A DNA stretch of 64,000 bases from Umbelopsis ramanniana AG (taxonomy: Eukaryota; Mucoromycota; Umbelopsidomycetes; Umbelopsidales; Umbelopsidaceae), in NCBI RefSeq assembly GCF_025399195.1, contig NW_026252087.1, positions 806,001 to 870,000 on the forward strand, in the 5' to 3' direction. Within the stretch, counting starts at the first letter, position 1; every line of letters begins with the position of its first letter. The notes under the pieces are model-generated. The model did no database searches, was not told the origin of the DNA, and saw nothing but the letters and a program-made list of their open reading frames with translations. Shown in pieces: positions 10,901 to 21,498 of the stretch. Made by a program: the position numbers and the translations under genes.

Positions 10901-12748
10901 ATGTCCTCCATGTCCAAATTGCGCTTCAAATCAGACCGAGCGCTCATCAACTCCAAATTCGACGGTTACAAATTGCAAGTATTTCCCGATGACACCAATG
11001 TGCATCGCTTTGCATTACCCAATGTACTTTCACTGCCAAAACTAGCTACCAATAGCAAAATGAGCTATCGTGAATTGCAAGCACGGGTCAAGTTCAACCA
11101 CCTTTTCCCTTCGCATAGGAAGGGATTGACGTTCTATGTGGACAGTAGTTACTCTGTTATAGCAGTCGACTATGATGCAGCCTCAAACCGGGCTCGATAT
11201 CACTCCATTGTCCAGCTGCAGGCTCCACTTAGTGATATCCCAGCCTATGCAGAACCAGATTCATCGATGCCGTTATTTCCACAGTATCCTTCACTCATAT
11301 CGATCAGTTCTGACTCTCTGATTGCAAGCAATGGAATGGGTATCATCTACTTGATTCAACTGGGCAATGATGTAGGTGGCAACATCACCGGCAAAATTGT
11401 GTCGTTTGCTAGTTTTCCGGGAGACGGCACGGAAGGACTCTCTCCTGTCCCATGTGTGCTACAGGCTGCTAGATTGAAAGGGTCCGAAATTGATGTAATC
11501 ACTTGGAGCGTCGCCTCACAGCAAAATGAAGTTCCTTCCCACCTATCTGCAGATGCACCTACTTCCAAAACTTTGTTTAACGTCACTTACCTCAAGTACC
11601 CAACCAATGTGCCTAGCGAGGATCACCAGTTAGTTCAAATCATTATCCAGCACATTCAACGTGGCAGAGATATACCGTTCTATTGCGAAATCGATTCTGA
11701 GACAAGTGGGTATGTGTTAGGCTCTTCTCATGCATACGACCTGGTGCATACAAATGAGGATGTTACAATGGCTGAGGATCCTGAGCCAGAATTTACGGTG
11801 GATAGCAGCAAACCTTCATCGCCGTACCGATGGGTACAAAGCTCGGATGACCTTACAATCATCTTTCAGTTACCACCAAATACACCAAAGACAGCCATCA
11901 GCTGCAGCTTCGATGTACGCCACCTGAGTCTAATGGTGCTAAACGGAGATGAGCCAGTTATTTCTATGCCATTCCGCAAGCTTTGGGATATTATAGACTC
12001 TGAGAGCTCAACGTGGACTTTTGAATCCTCCTCTGGACTGCTGACGATCGAACTTGCAAAGAAGAATGAAAATGTACGATGGCTCCATGTATTTGAGCAA
12101 GATGATAATGTGCATGAAGACCTTAGCCCAGATCAGCTGGAAGAGATCCGTACCCGCTTGGAGAAATTCACAGGTGACGCTGAGAGCAAGCCTATGGGGA
12201 TACCGGGATGGTCTCAACCTCTACAACACCCAATTGCAACGGAAATGGACGATGATATTGATCACGACGGCCAAAACATTTCGTTATCATGGATTGATGG
12301 AAACACTGGAAAAGTAACAGCAGAAGTTTCGGCTGGTGGACAGGAATGGATTTCTACATCCTTTCCTCAACCTGCCGTCGACCGGTTTCCAACCATTTGC
12401 TTGAAGATGGATGTTGATGGACTTGTGTACTCCATCGAACGAGCCGACCCAATCACAGTGAACCACATTGCTTCCTTTAACGCACTTGCCTTTGTCCAGG
12501 CTAGCAAACGAGACAAACGGTTTATCTATCACGATCCACTCAATACATTTTCTATCATATTGGAGGGAAGCCGAAACGCTTATATTTACTACCGCCATGA
12601 AGATGGCAAGCGACGAACCGACGTACAGACTCTAGTTGATTTAACCCAAGGCCATGATATTGATGTGATTGGCGCTCAGTTGATTGAAGAAAAAGTAGTG
12701 ATAGTTCTCTTAGAATCATCCGTTGTAATATTAGACCTGAATTATTAA
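10901..12748 (+). CDS. NUDCD1: NudC domain-containing protein 1 (NUDCD1/CML66 family)
   Basis: The open frame extends upstream to 10766, but the ATG at 10901 (MSSMSKLRFKSDRAL) gives the start expected for the family and about 615 residues. A CS (p23-like) domain sits at about 308-410, with PYRWVQSSDDLTIIFQLP, the buried DVRHLSLMVL strand and a WTFESSSGLLTIELAKK strand, as in human NUDCD1. The flanking N- and C-terminal halves are beta-rich, as in the animal protein. NudC proteins act as Hsp90-associated chaperones for WD40 and kelch propellers and in dynein-linked processes. No intron is required. It lies 175 bp downstream of the glycosidase in the same direction with no functional link evident. 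Confidence 0.85.
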   Translation: MSSMSKLRFKSDRALINSKFDGYKLQVFPDDTNVHRFALPNVLSLPKLATNSKMSYRELQARVKFNHLFPSHRKGLTFYVDSSYSVIAVDYDAASNRARYHSIVQLQAPLSDIPAYAEPDSSMPLFPQYPSLISISSDSLIASNGMGIIYLIQLGNDVGGNITGKIVSFASFPGDGTEGLSPVPCVLQAARLKGSEIDVITWSVASQQNEVPSHLSADAPTSKTLFNVTYLKYPTNVPSEDHQLVQIIIQHIQRGRDIPFYCEIDSETSGYVLGSSHAYDLVHTNEDVTMAEDPEPEFTVDSSKPSSPYRWVQSSDDLTIIFQLPPNTPKTAISCSFDVRHLSLMVLNGDEPVISMPFRKLWDIIDSESSTWTFESSSGLLTIELAKKNENVRWLHVFEQDDNVHEDLSPDQLEEIRTRLEKFTGDAESKPMGIPGWSQPLQHPIATEMDDDIDHDGQNISLSWIDGNTGKVTAEVSAGGQEWISTSFPQPAVDRFPTICLKMDVDGLVYSIERADPITVNHIASFNALAFVQASKRDKRFIYHDPLNTFSIILEGSRNAYIYYRHEDGKRRTDVQTLVDLTQGHDIDVIGAQLIEEKVVIVLLESSVVILDLNY

Positions 12749-12870
12749 AATGAAATGGGAGTACATTTTGTTTGTTTGAGAAACAAACTCCGCTATCAGT
12801 ATGCCAACAGCTTTAAATTTACCAGTCCAGATTGATGGGTTTTTAGCTGTGTTGATGCTGGACGTCCAAC

Positions 12871-14508
12871 ATGTCCATGTACTATGCCAATGCGTTTTGG
12901 GCAGCTCAAGAATCGTCCTTTGAGTAGGTTGAACAATCGTTTGAGTGACACTGGAAATACAGCTGACTAGACCGATTTTTCATAGTAACGGCGACTTGTT
13001 TCTTCCAGCCGACACGCCGACTGGCACCATGACCCTTGCAATGGTGAACAAGCGTAAGAACACACTGGTCAATAGGCATAAACAGCAACTACAGCGACTG
13101 TGTGATCTACAATCAAATGAGTTACAAGAAAATCGAAGAGATTTTTGCTCGCTGCATAAGGATCGGATATCACAAATGTATACACATGTTCATCCTCGGT
13201 CTGAAGTTGGCATGTTCGAAGAAATCTCTGGAAGCGAATGGCTACAGGACAACCAACATAATATTTTTCAATCAGCAACAGAAGAAGAAGCGTCATCGGA
13301 GGATGCAGAAAACGAACGTGGTGTAAACAACGACCAATTGGTTGCATTTGATGAATTAGTGGTATGTATATAATACCTTCTCGCTCTATCACAGGAATGA
13401 ATTATTAAATACCATGGTTCTTCAGGAGCAGCTGAATAAAGAGCAAAATGAAATGCGGATCAAGCAAATGAGTGAATACGAGAACTACAGGCTGTTCCAA
13501 ATGAGAGAGTTGCAGATGTTGAACTTCGACATCACGACACATAACAGCGCTCGCTCACAGTCAACTTCAACACCAGATGCCTTAAAAACTTCGTCAATTG
13601 AACAGAGTGCGATCCCAGCAGCAGCTTCAAATGATGGCTTGCGAAGAAGTCCTGTGAAACCCGCATTGCCTGAGTCTCGTCCTGACTCTAATCAATTCCA
13701 AGCTACTCGAATACCACCTCATCCCACATCACATAGTGCAACTCCACCCCCACGCTCATCCAGTAACTATGTACATAGTGATCGTAGAACAGTTCGTCCA
13801 CCGTCAAGGTCAAATGAACGCACTGATTCTCGCGACAGGAAAACCCAACGCCAAAGCCAAAATAAACACTCGCACGATCAATTCCATTCTCGGAGGACGT
13901 CGTCACGTTCGGACAGGGAGGATTCACCGCGGGAATATCACCGTATTAGTAGGAAGCATGATCGTCCACGATCATCCTCTGACAACAGTGACAGAGAGGC
14001 GGACAGGAAACGAAGAAACGTGAGGTCAGATCGACTAAAGTCACGAAGAAGTCCACCCCGATCATCTGCTCCCTCCCCACGGCCAAGAATGAACTCCAAG
14101 CCAATACCAGTCAAGATTGAACTCCCACAAGCAAGAAACGACAACCTGCCACCTACGGTTATGGCAAGCAGTACATCAAACAAAGGAAAGACAGTGGCTG
14201 CCTCAAGCAAAAGCCAACCCCATTCATCCGTGGTGGTCGAGATACATGATGGAACACCCGAGGTGGTACGGCGATATATGGGAGGAAAACAACCTAAAGA
14301 GTACCTGGGTAGGCCAGTTGATTTTGATGATGCTTTATATGATGCTAGAAAACCTGGCAACATAAGGCAGGTGCACGCCTATTGGGAGGGTGAATCCAGC
14401 CTATGCTTCATGAATCAACGTACTCATACCATTCTGGGACGAGTAAACGACATAGAGCCAGTGATTCGCAAACATTTGGTGCATAATTCCAGAAATTCAG
14501 ATATGTAG
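12871..14508 (+). CDS. Uncharacterised protein with arginine/serine-rich linker (about 503 aa)
   Basis: Three exons: 12871-12923, 12986-13361 and 13426-14508, joined by 62- and 64-nt introns (branch-like CTGAC and TTTTTCATAG before exon 2). The start MSMYYANAFWAAQESSFD is preferred because it splices in frame. An earlier ATG at 12801 reaches a stop without a good donor. The N-terminal third is acidic to mixed with likely coiled coil (ELQENRRDF... and KEQNEMRIKQMSEYENYRLFQM). Residues about 190-320 are rich in Arg-Ser/Asp dipeptides (RSDREDSPREYHR, RSRRSPPRSS-like), as in splicing-associated factors. The C-terminus is compact and conserved-looking (VRRYMGGKQPKEYLGRPVDF). I do not recognise the family. 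Nuclear RNA-related function is only an inference from the RS-like segment. Confidence 0.75.
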
Positions 14509-14596
14509 ATAGCTAAACTGTAATAAAAAACATTTGATCCTGATATCAAAATTTTGTGGGGTGGTAGTGGTTTCAGCTCGACAGTAGCAAGGCAGT

Positions 14597-14615
14597 CTTT
14601 TTTTTTTTTTTTTTT
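14597..14615 (+). repeat. Poly-T run in the PDI promoter
   Basis: A run of about 19 thymines lies 65-85 bp before the PDI start. Poly(dA:dT) tracts of this kind commonly exclude nucleosomes in fungal promoters. No other role is visible. Confidence 0.5.
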
Positions 14616-14679
14616 GAGGAGAAGCACCACCTCAGATTTAGAACCCAGGCACTCTTATCCCTTTGCCTGCCATCCGACC

Positions 14680-16833
14680 ATGAAGGCATTCAGTCTTGTG
14701 GCCACGCTGCTGCTTATAACTTTGCAATGCCGCATAACATCTGCAGAAGTCGTTGATCTGACACCAGAGTCTTTTGCAACCCTGGCATCTACCGGAACAT
14801 GGTAACCATGGTTTCAAGGCTACTACTGCCTCTTTTGATTTTTTGCGCTAACCTGTGTGTTCTTATAGGTTCGTAGAGCACTTCGCACCCTGGTGTGGGC
14901 ACTGCCAGCGATTTGGTACGTCGTCGTATCGTTTTCAAAATGCACTGGTTCGTCCTCGCTAACATGTTTCGTCGCTACAGCTCCAGTCTGGACTCAACTG
15001 GGAGATGACTACGCTAACCTGAAGGATTCCAAAAACTTTCACATTGCCAAAATTGACTGTACAGTGTATGGCGACCTTTGCAACGATCATCATGTTAAAG
15101 GATATCCTACTGTACAATTGTATGTCAACGGCGAGTTCATAGAGGACTATGCAGGCTCTCGCGATTTGGACACAGTGGCAGCCTACATTGTCAAAGTGGC
15201 AGAAGAGCACGCACCTGCCGTTGCTAATCTGCCTAGACCAAAGTCCCTCCCTGTTCCCGCCAATCCAGACGGTAAAGTCATTCAGCTAACACCTGCTTCC
15301 TACGAATCCAAAGTGGTAGGAAGTGACAAGCAATGGTTCATCCAAATGTATACGCCATGGTGTCGGTATTGTAAGGAGATGTCATCCGCTTGGACTGAGC
15401 TGGCCTCCTCATTAAAGGATAAGATCAACGTTGCTTCCATCAATTGCGAAGCCGGCAGTGGTAAGAACTTGGGACAAAACAATATGCATAACGCCGCCGT
15501 CGTTGTCATTGTACTGAGCTCTTTGTTTATTGCAGATGCCAAGGCTTTTTGCATGAAACATAAGATTACAGGTTACCCAACTCTTCAATTGTAAGTGACA
15601 TTTGCGAGTATATAGGATATGAGAGATGGCAGAAGCTGAACTGTGTTCATTATAGTGTTTCTGGAGATCAGACCAGTGAATACAAAGGCGCTCGGGAAGT
15701 TGACAATATGCTTCAATTTACCAAGAAATACAATAGGTAAGACTAAAATGAACCAACCACGTAATTTAAGGTTTTTTGTCTGACCTATTTCATCTCAATC
15801 AGCGAACTTCAAGAAATTACGGGTGCCCAACTGACATCCATCCAACAAGATGATTCAGTTGCCTTCATTCATCTCTACAACGAAGACTCTAAAGCAAGCT
15901 TGGTAAGTGAGGGTGGCAGGGTTCATGTGGCGTACAAGTCGTCGTAACCATTCGTCATGTTTTCAGGAGTTGATTGCTGCTGTATCAAAGGCTTTTGTCC
16001 AAGATGTTCCTTTCTACATCACAGCTGACCCGATCTCCATACGCCATCTTGGCTATGAAATAGGCGAGCTGCCAGCCTCCATCATCCTTAAAGGAAAGCA
16101 CAAGTTTGTGCATGCCTCCAACAACTATGACAACACGCCTGAGAATAGAAGAGCCGTACAGACGTGGGTACAGAAGGAAAAGTTCCCGATTGTCAATGAG
16201 ATCGGCCTGAACAATGCCGAAGAAATTCTAAAGAGCGACCATCTAGTGGCGTTTGCTCTCTTCAATGGAGATAAAGATTTGAACAGCCAAAAGAAGGAGT
16301 TCAAGACCATGACAGAGGCTTGGTTGGACAAGGGCAACAAGAACAGTAACATTCTTTTCGCCTGGCTCGATGGTGTCAAGTGGAGTGACTATGTCAACAA
16401 GGTCTTTGGCATCAAGAAATCTGACCTTCCCCGCATCGTTATTGCCGATGCAAAGGTAAGATTTCGGGCGAGCGAAGTGGGTTAAATAGCGTCGGCAACT
16501 GACTTATAGCCCCCATTTGTACAGAATGCACGCTTTTATCCAAAGGATGTTGATGGCAGGATGTTAACGATGAATGAACCACAAAACGTGCTGAAGTCCA
16601 TCGTCGAAGCACAAAACGATCTGTTGGAAGGAGTGTCAACGAAACCATCGGCCCATTTACCCATCGAGCAGGACCGAACTGAATATCATAGCTTTATTCA
16701 AAGTCACCACGCCCTCACCGTCCTCCTATTTGCTATTGTGCTAGGTATTGCTTACAGAGTATTTGTCTCCAAGCGATCAGCAAGTGAATTGCTACCCACC
16801 AGTAGTACTGCCAACAGCAAGCACCACGAATAA
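14680..16833 (+). CDS. Transmembrane protein disulfide isomerase, TMX3-like
   Basis: Eight exons: 14680-14801, 14869-14915, 14981-15460, 15536-15590, 15656-15736, 15803-15902, 15967-16455 and 16525-16833, giving about 560 residues. A signal peptide (MKAFSLVATLLLITLQC) is followed by a thioredoxin domain with the PDI active site APWCGHC, then a second domain with TPWCRYC, then redox-inactive b-type domains (LPASIILKG and DGVKWSDYVNKVFGI are typical thioredoxin-fold strands), and a C-terminal membrane helix (about 520-540, ALTVLLFAIVLGIAYRVF) with a short tail. No KDEL is present. This layout matches ER-membrane PDIs such as TMX3, which oxidise or isomerise disulfides in secretory proteins. The CGHC site is fully canonical. 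CRYC in the second domain is unusual and may be a weaker oxidant. The start is supported by the signal peptide; an upstream in-frame ATG-like codon would place residues encoded by a poly-T run before it. Confidence 0.88.
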
Positions 16834-16936
16834 CTATACTCCATTCGAAAAAAATAAGCAAAGCGAAAAACTCCCCTCCCGCAATACCATCCATTCCCAC
16901 TACAGCTCACATGTCTCCTTTTTCATTTTACGTTTG

Positions 16937-16942
16937 AATAAA
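16937..16942 (+). terminator. Polyadenylation signal AATAAA
   Basis: AATAAA about 100 nt after the PDI stop, at the end of a T-rich stretch. Confidence 0.4.
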
Positions 16943-17350
16943 CTTTTGGCTACTCCGCCGACACACTAGCCATGCTCTTATACAAATGCCAGCAAAATAC
17001 GTAGGCATGAAGAGTCAATACGGTTGCATTGAAAAATAAAACATAACATGTTGAGTAGATAAGTGCTCCTCCATATAAATCTTAGTGAGATATGTAGTGC
17101 AGAGTGTGTGTTCTGACCAGACGCCCAGTAAACACCGCCAAACCAAGCAGATCACACTGGTTTGGTACCGCGGTGCCCGCGCGATGGACCAACACTCCCA
17201 ATTTATGACTTTCCAGCGATATGAATACTTGGGGGCAGCCAGCTAGGCTAGAAGGGACTGCTAGCTATATTGTTTTCATTTTGGTAGGTTTTTTCTATGG
17301 CTACATAGGAACGGCCAAAGGTCGTCTTTCTGACGCTGCTCCAGCCAGGT
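16943..17350. other. Convergent intergenic space, no gene seen
   Basis: Lies between the 3' end of the PDI gene (plus) and the 3' end of the MEAK7 gene (minus). The plus-strand frame crossing its right half is the complement of the last MEAK7 exon. A GC-rich patch near 17165-17185 (ACCGCGGTGCCCGCGCG) is partly self-complementary but nothing around it suggests a gene. Confidence 0.5.
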
Positions 17351-18959
17351 TTAACTGGCTTCAGTATCCTGTTTCTGGTCAGCTTCTCGTACGTCTTTGG
17401 AGTACATTTTTCGGCCTGCCATTTCTAGAAATGCCATCTCTTCGGCGTGATTCAAGACCGAGCCTTGTGACCTTGCGTCGGGGTTATTCTCATCGATGGG
17501 GATAGGTCTAACCAACCAAGCTTTTTTTTTCATCATAGCGAACGCCATCAGTCATTCTCTCCTAACCAACATCAATAGCTTGTGGGGTTGGACTTACCTT
17601 CGACTTGATCAATGGTGAAGTCTTCCTGGGAAGATAAACGGGGGCTCATGTAGGTGGTGCACAACGGGCCAGCCTTGGAGTGTCCGTGCGAAAAGTCGGC
17701 CCCTATCCACAAACCGCAATAATCAAATTGGCCTCCCATTCCAAAACCTAACAAGATGCGGGGTTCCACAGATTGGTTATTACCGATATATTGAGATAAG
17801 ACCGCATACTAAATGAGTATTTTTTACCGTTGGGTAGACTCTTCTTTCCCCAGCACAGGTACTGATAATGATCATTGGTGCCATTGGTTGCATCCCACAG
17901 CCCCATTGGGCTCTGTCGAAACAAAAAGTTATTGCGGTTGCCTGTCCATCGTGTCAAAAGTTGTAAAGGCTCGTCAGTATAGCCACCGAAAACTGCCCCG
18001 TCTGACGTCTTGATGACAATCACGAGTGCGCCGCGATTCACAATGTTGCTAGCAAAATTCTGCCAGCTCTTGCCGTCTACTTTAGAAGAAAATAGAAGAC
18101 TGTGGGGAATCGCTTTGCTAGGATGGGGGCCCGCTAGACAATCGGCAGGCATATGGAGCGTCAATAAATAGTACATATATGGATCCAAAAGATTCGAGAA
18201 TGAGTCGGTGTTGGGTAACTTGGGCTTATCCATGGCTGGTGCAAGATGATGTTGCGTGCGCGCTTTGTCGCGGTCGGCTGATTCAGGCCAGAAGATAGAA
18301 CAAATCAAAATATCGATAAGAAGGCTGAATTCCATGTTGCCAGCCAGCCATGCTTGAAATGTGTCAGCCGATACATTGTCTGTTGTCTCAGCGTTCCAGG
18401 ACGTGTTAACTTCGGCGTTGCCCGTGGAAAAAAGGTCATCTTCGGTCAATGTATTCCGTTGTGCTGGAGGTTTACTAAAAACCAAATAATCTGCAAGCTG
18501 TTTGCAGGCGCGACGATTTTCATTGGAATCCCATTTCTCCATCGATAGCGTCGATCCTTGCCACCAGAATGGCAGCGCGCTATTAATGACATGGGTGACA
18601 AACTGCTGTAAGGAGGGCGATACCTTGGTATATAGGGAATATATTGATTCTGCCTTATTTTCCCGCGCCAAAGAATATGCCCCTCGAATAAAACCTTCTT
18701 GCGTTATAACGTCATTATTTGCGTTTGACATTTCCACTAAGTGAGCTGCAATAGCATTTCGCAGGACCTCGTCAACATGCGGACATAGGACGTGTTCAAA
18801 TGTTGCCCGAGGCAACGATGCTGTTTTGGAATGTTTGTCGGGCGAACTGGAATGCCCCACTGCTTTTGCATATTGTTGTTTAATCTGAGCTTGTTCATCA
18901 CTGGTGAATGTAGCTAGCAGTTCAGTCGACTGGCTGGAGGAGCTGGGCTTATTTCCCAT
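17351..18959 (-). CDS. MEAK7: TLDc-domain protein, MEAK7 (EAK-7/TLDC1) homologue
   Basis: Three exons on the minus strand: 18959-17828, 17747-17598 and 17520-17351, about 483 residues. The start MGNKPSSSS is chosen over an in-frame codon 20 residues earlier because MGNxxS is an N-myristoylation signal and human MEAK7 begins the same way. The C-terminal half is a TLDc domain: HSLLFSSKVDGKSW, GALVIVIKTSDGAVFGGY, SLPNG spliced to FGMGGQFDYCGLWIGADF, and HGHSKAGPLCTTYMSP. A 170-nt last exon continues the VEAW core with an acidic C-terminal extension. In animals MEAK7 sits on lysosomes and activates an alternative mTOR route. TLDc proteins also bind the V-ATPase. Splice borders were placed by continuity with the family. 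Membership is strongly supported. Confidence 0.88.
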
Positions 18960-19334
18960 GAGGTATAAAAATGCAGAGGTGAAAAAATTCCCGTCTTGTT
19001 CTTTTCTAAAAGAGACCAATAGGTAATATGGACAAATTACACTCTATTGTTCTCAGAATGACACAGTAAGGCATCAGCCATTGGCAACCTCCCAAAAAAT
19101 AAATAAAAAAATGGTCTGAAGGAGAGGACGATTAAAATCAAAACGGATGTAATTTTACAATGTGCTGTGTATAGGTAGGTAGCTATAATACGAAGATTCA
19201 AATTTCAGTGTCATGAGTGATGGCATTTAGGGGGTTCGTTACCGCGGGAACGTAAAGGAGTCAGGGTAACCAAAAAAAACGGGTGGGGTGGGGTTAAAAA
19301 ACGTACAGCCAACAAAATGATATGAATATTTATG
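18960..19334. other. Intergenic, tandem minus-strand genes
   Basis: Contains the MEAK7 promoter and the 3' end of the next minus-strand gene. There are A-rich runs near 19095-19111 and 19273-19310 but no coding signal. Confidence 0.5.
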
Positions 19335-20186
19335 TCACGAGCCTTCTTCAATTCCACCATCCTCACAGTCAACTTCGTACGCAATGATCTCTTTCAATTG
19401 AGCTAGGAGGTTTGGCCAATTGTCCAGCATACCGTATATTCTTTTCTCCCATTCTTCATCTTCAATATCGCGACGAGAACAGAACAAGAGCTTTTCAAAT
19501 TCTTCAAATGTGGAATTGCCTTGTTTCTCGACTTCGGTACTGGGTGGAGTGAAACAGCGCTTGGCATTGATGAAAAACTGGGGGTATGATTCTTGAAAGG
19601 CAGTGAGCTTGGAAGGATAATTTCGAATTAAAGTGATGTCAACGTTTTCAAAAGTTGATTCGTCGTATGATCCATGTCGACTCCATTCTTCATCATCTTC
19701 TTCGTATGAGTCCGAATCAAACAAGTATTCTTCATACCCTACTAATTCCTTGAATTTTTCGAACAAGACTGGGGCATGTTCCAAATAGTCAGAAATTTCT
19801 TGGATCCATTCAGCATCGGGAACATGTTCACGTCTAGCAAACAAAAGTCTCTGAAAATCGGGCCAAGAGATATGCAGATGGGACTCCAACATGCTGAAGA
19901 AAACCTTGTTGCGGCTTACTAGCTCCTTCATTTCATTATCACGGTCCAATAGAGCAACCAGTATGTTATCCGGAACAATTTGGCCATTGATGTCTATGGG
20001 AGAGGACTCTTGATCAGCTCCATCTTGGGTGAAGACAATAGGTTCGGTGGTGGACTTTTCAGGTAAATTGCTGAGGTCAAATGAAACCGACGGCTTCCGA
20101 GTTTCAGAAGCCGAAAGTGGGTGTACAATACATGCTGGCTTTTGCTCGTCAATGGTGTGATGATAGCACATTTGAGAATAAGGCAT
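19335..20186 (-). CDS. Acidic uncharacterised protein with a duplicated about 45-residue module
   Basis: A 283-residue single-exon protein, strongly acidic. Two copies of a helical module are visible. Copy 1 has FQRLLFARREHVPDAEWIQ, then YLEHAPVLFEKFKELVGYE. Copy 2 has FEEFEKLLFCSRRDIEDEEW, then MLDNWPNLLAQLKEIIAYE. Spacing and hydrophobic pattern match (F..LLF.RR...D.EW...I...L...P.L...K.....YE), so one arose by duplication. The pattern of two helices ending in a P-L-F-x-F/K-GY turn is reminiscent of paired amphipathic helix (PAH) repeats of Sin3-type proteins, but this is only a resemblance. Between the copies lies a Glu/Asp-rich linker. The product is probably cytosolic or nuclear; function unknown. 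Confidence 0.75.
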   Translation of the reverse strand: MPYSQMCYHHTIDEQKPACIVHPLSASETRKPSVSFDLSNLPEKSTTEPIVFTQDGADQESSPIDINGQIVPDNILVALLDRDNEMKELVSRNKVFFSMLESHLHISWPDFQRLLFARREHVPDAEWIQEISDYLEHAPVLFEKFKELVGYEEYLFDSDSYEEDDEEWSRHGSYDESTFENVDITLIRNYPSKLTAFQESYPQFFINAKRCFTPPSTEVEKQGNSTFEEFEKLLFCSRRDIEDEEWEKRIYGMLDNWPNLLAQLKEIIAYEVDCEDGGIEEGS

Positions 20187-21410
20187 ACCGTGCGGGTAAG
20201 TTGTACGAAGATGAAATGAGAAAAAAAAATGAAAAACAAGAAAGAGAGAGAGAAGAGAATGCGATCTCTCTGAACAATGTGCGAAAGGTGAAAAATCCTG
20301 ACATCACCTGAAATCAGGAAACTTGTCCTTCCTCCGCATTATTGTGCACAAAGCTTCCTGTTTTGGATTCAATCGATAAGCTCACTTCCCCTTTCCCTGC
20401 TTTTTACCATGTCCATGCCTTTCCAACATGACCTCCAACAACTTGTCCTATTTTTGGAGTGCCGACCCACTTGGTGCTGCCGCTCTTTACCCTTGTACGG
20501 ATTTGTGCAGCTGATTCTGAGTTAGTCTTGGGGGGGAAGAACCTCCATAAAAGCGACAAGAAGTTAAGTGAAAAAAATCAACCCCACTTCAACGCCGAGC
20601 CATAAATCTTACCACAAAAAACTCCCATAGAGAAAAGAAAAAAGGTTTTGAAATATTTTGGTCTTAGAAATGTGATGTGATTATAAAAAATTTACCTCAT
20701 AACACATCAATCACGGTCATAACGATCTCTTCAAACAGCAAGCCGAGTCCATCCTCAGTTGAAATCAAGGTTTTTCAGCACTAAAGAAAAAAAAACGATC
20801 CTCCTGATTACACTTTACCTTGTTCACAATATACGATCGACAGGCTGCATGTTTCTCTCCTCCAGCCAAACGGTATCAACAAAGCGAGCACCAGAACATA
20901 TAATAGAAATTAAAAAAAAAAAAATTACATACCACCGCTTCTACATATTGTTAATTGTCAAAAATAAAAAGGCTCTCAACAGCTAAGCAACACGACGCCC
21001 GGTCTGGCTGAAATTAAGATGAGCAGACAAACAGATCAATGATGTCGGAACTCATCAAATCCAAAGCGTATTCGGTACTTGAAACTCTAGCGTTTCACGT
21101 TAATTAAGCAATTTTTTTCAAAAAGAAAGACACAATCATAAACACTCTGAAAAATGGCATGAGCTCTCTCAATCTTTTTTCTTTGGTTACCGCTGAGTCG
21201 AAGAAGCTCTCTACATGGACAAGCACTGACTAGTCCCGTAGTTCCGTTTTACACAATAGATTTATATCACCGGATTTCAACAGCCGCTAAATTAGAAGCT
21301 GGTGCGTTTATTGCGAAACGTTATTATTCGTCGTAGTTTGACTTTCATACCATGATCCCGCTCATTGACTTCCCACTCCACAACATGATTAGCTCGTGAT
21401 GGGTTTTTTA
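20187..21410. promoter_or_regulatory. Divergent promoter region between the acidic protein gene and PPN1
   Basis: About 1.2 kb of AT-rich low-complexity sequence with a GA-rich tract (20236-20258) close to the start of the minus-strand gene and several A runs. One CACGTT lies at about 21096. No coding segment recognised. Confidence 0.5.
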
Positions 21411-21415
21411 TTTCA

Positions 21416-21423
21416 CTATATAT
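21416..21423 (+). promoter_or_regulatory. TATA-like box of PPN1
   Basis: CACTATATATTG about 80 bp upstream of the PPN1 start codon. Confidence 0.4.
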
Positions 21424-21498
21424 TGTGCCTCGTTTGTTCCTTAACCTAATTCAACATTCTTTTCTTCACCACCACTTTCCTTTCAACTGGTCACATAT

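Noticed and set aside
12801..12923. Alternative first exon MPTALNLPVQIDGF for the RS-rich gene
   Set aside because: The frame meets TGA before a good donor; the only usable donor (GTCCTT) is poor. The ATG at 12871 in another frame splices cleanly.
13703..14363. Antisense frames over the RS-rich exon
   Set aside because: Caused by the Arg/Ser codon bias of the sense strand; composition is unnatural and there is no independent support.
17160..17190. GC-rich partly self-complementary patch
   Set aside because: Imperfect stem, no promoter or RNA family features; not reported as an RNA gene.
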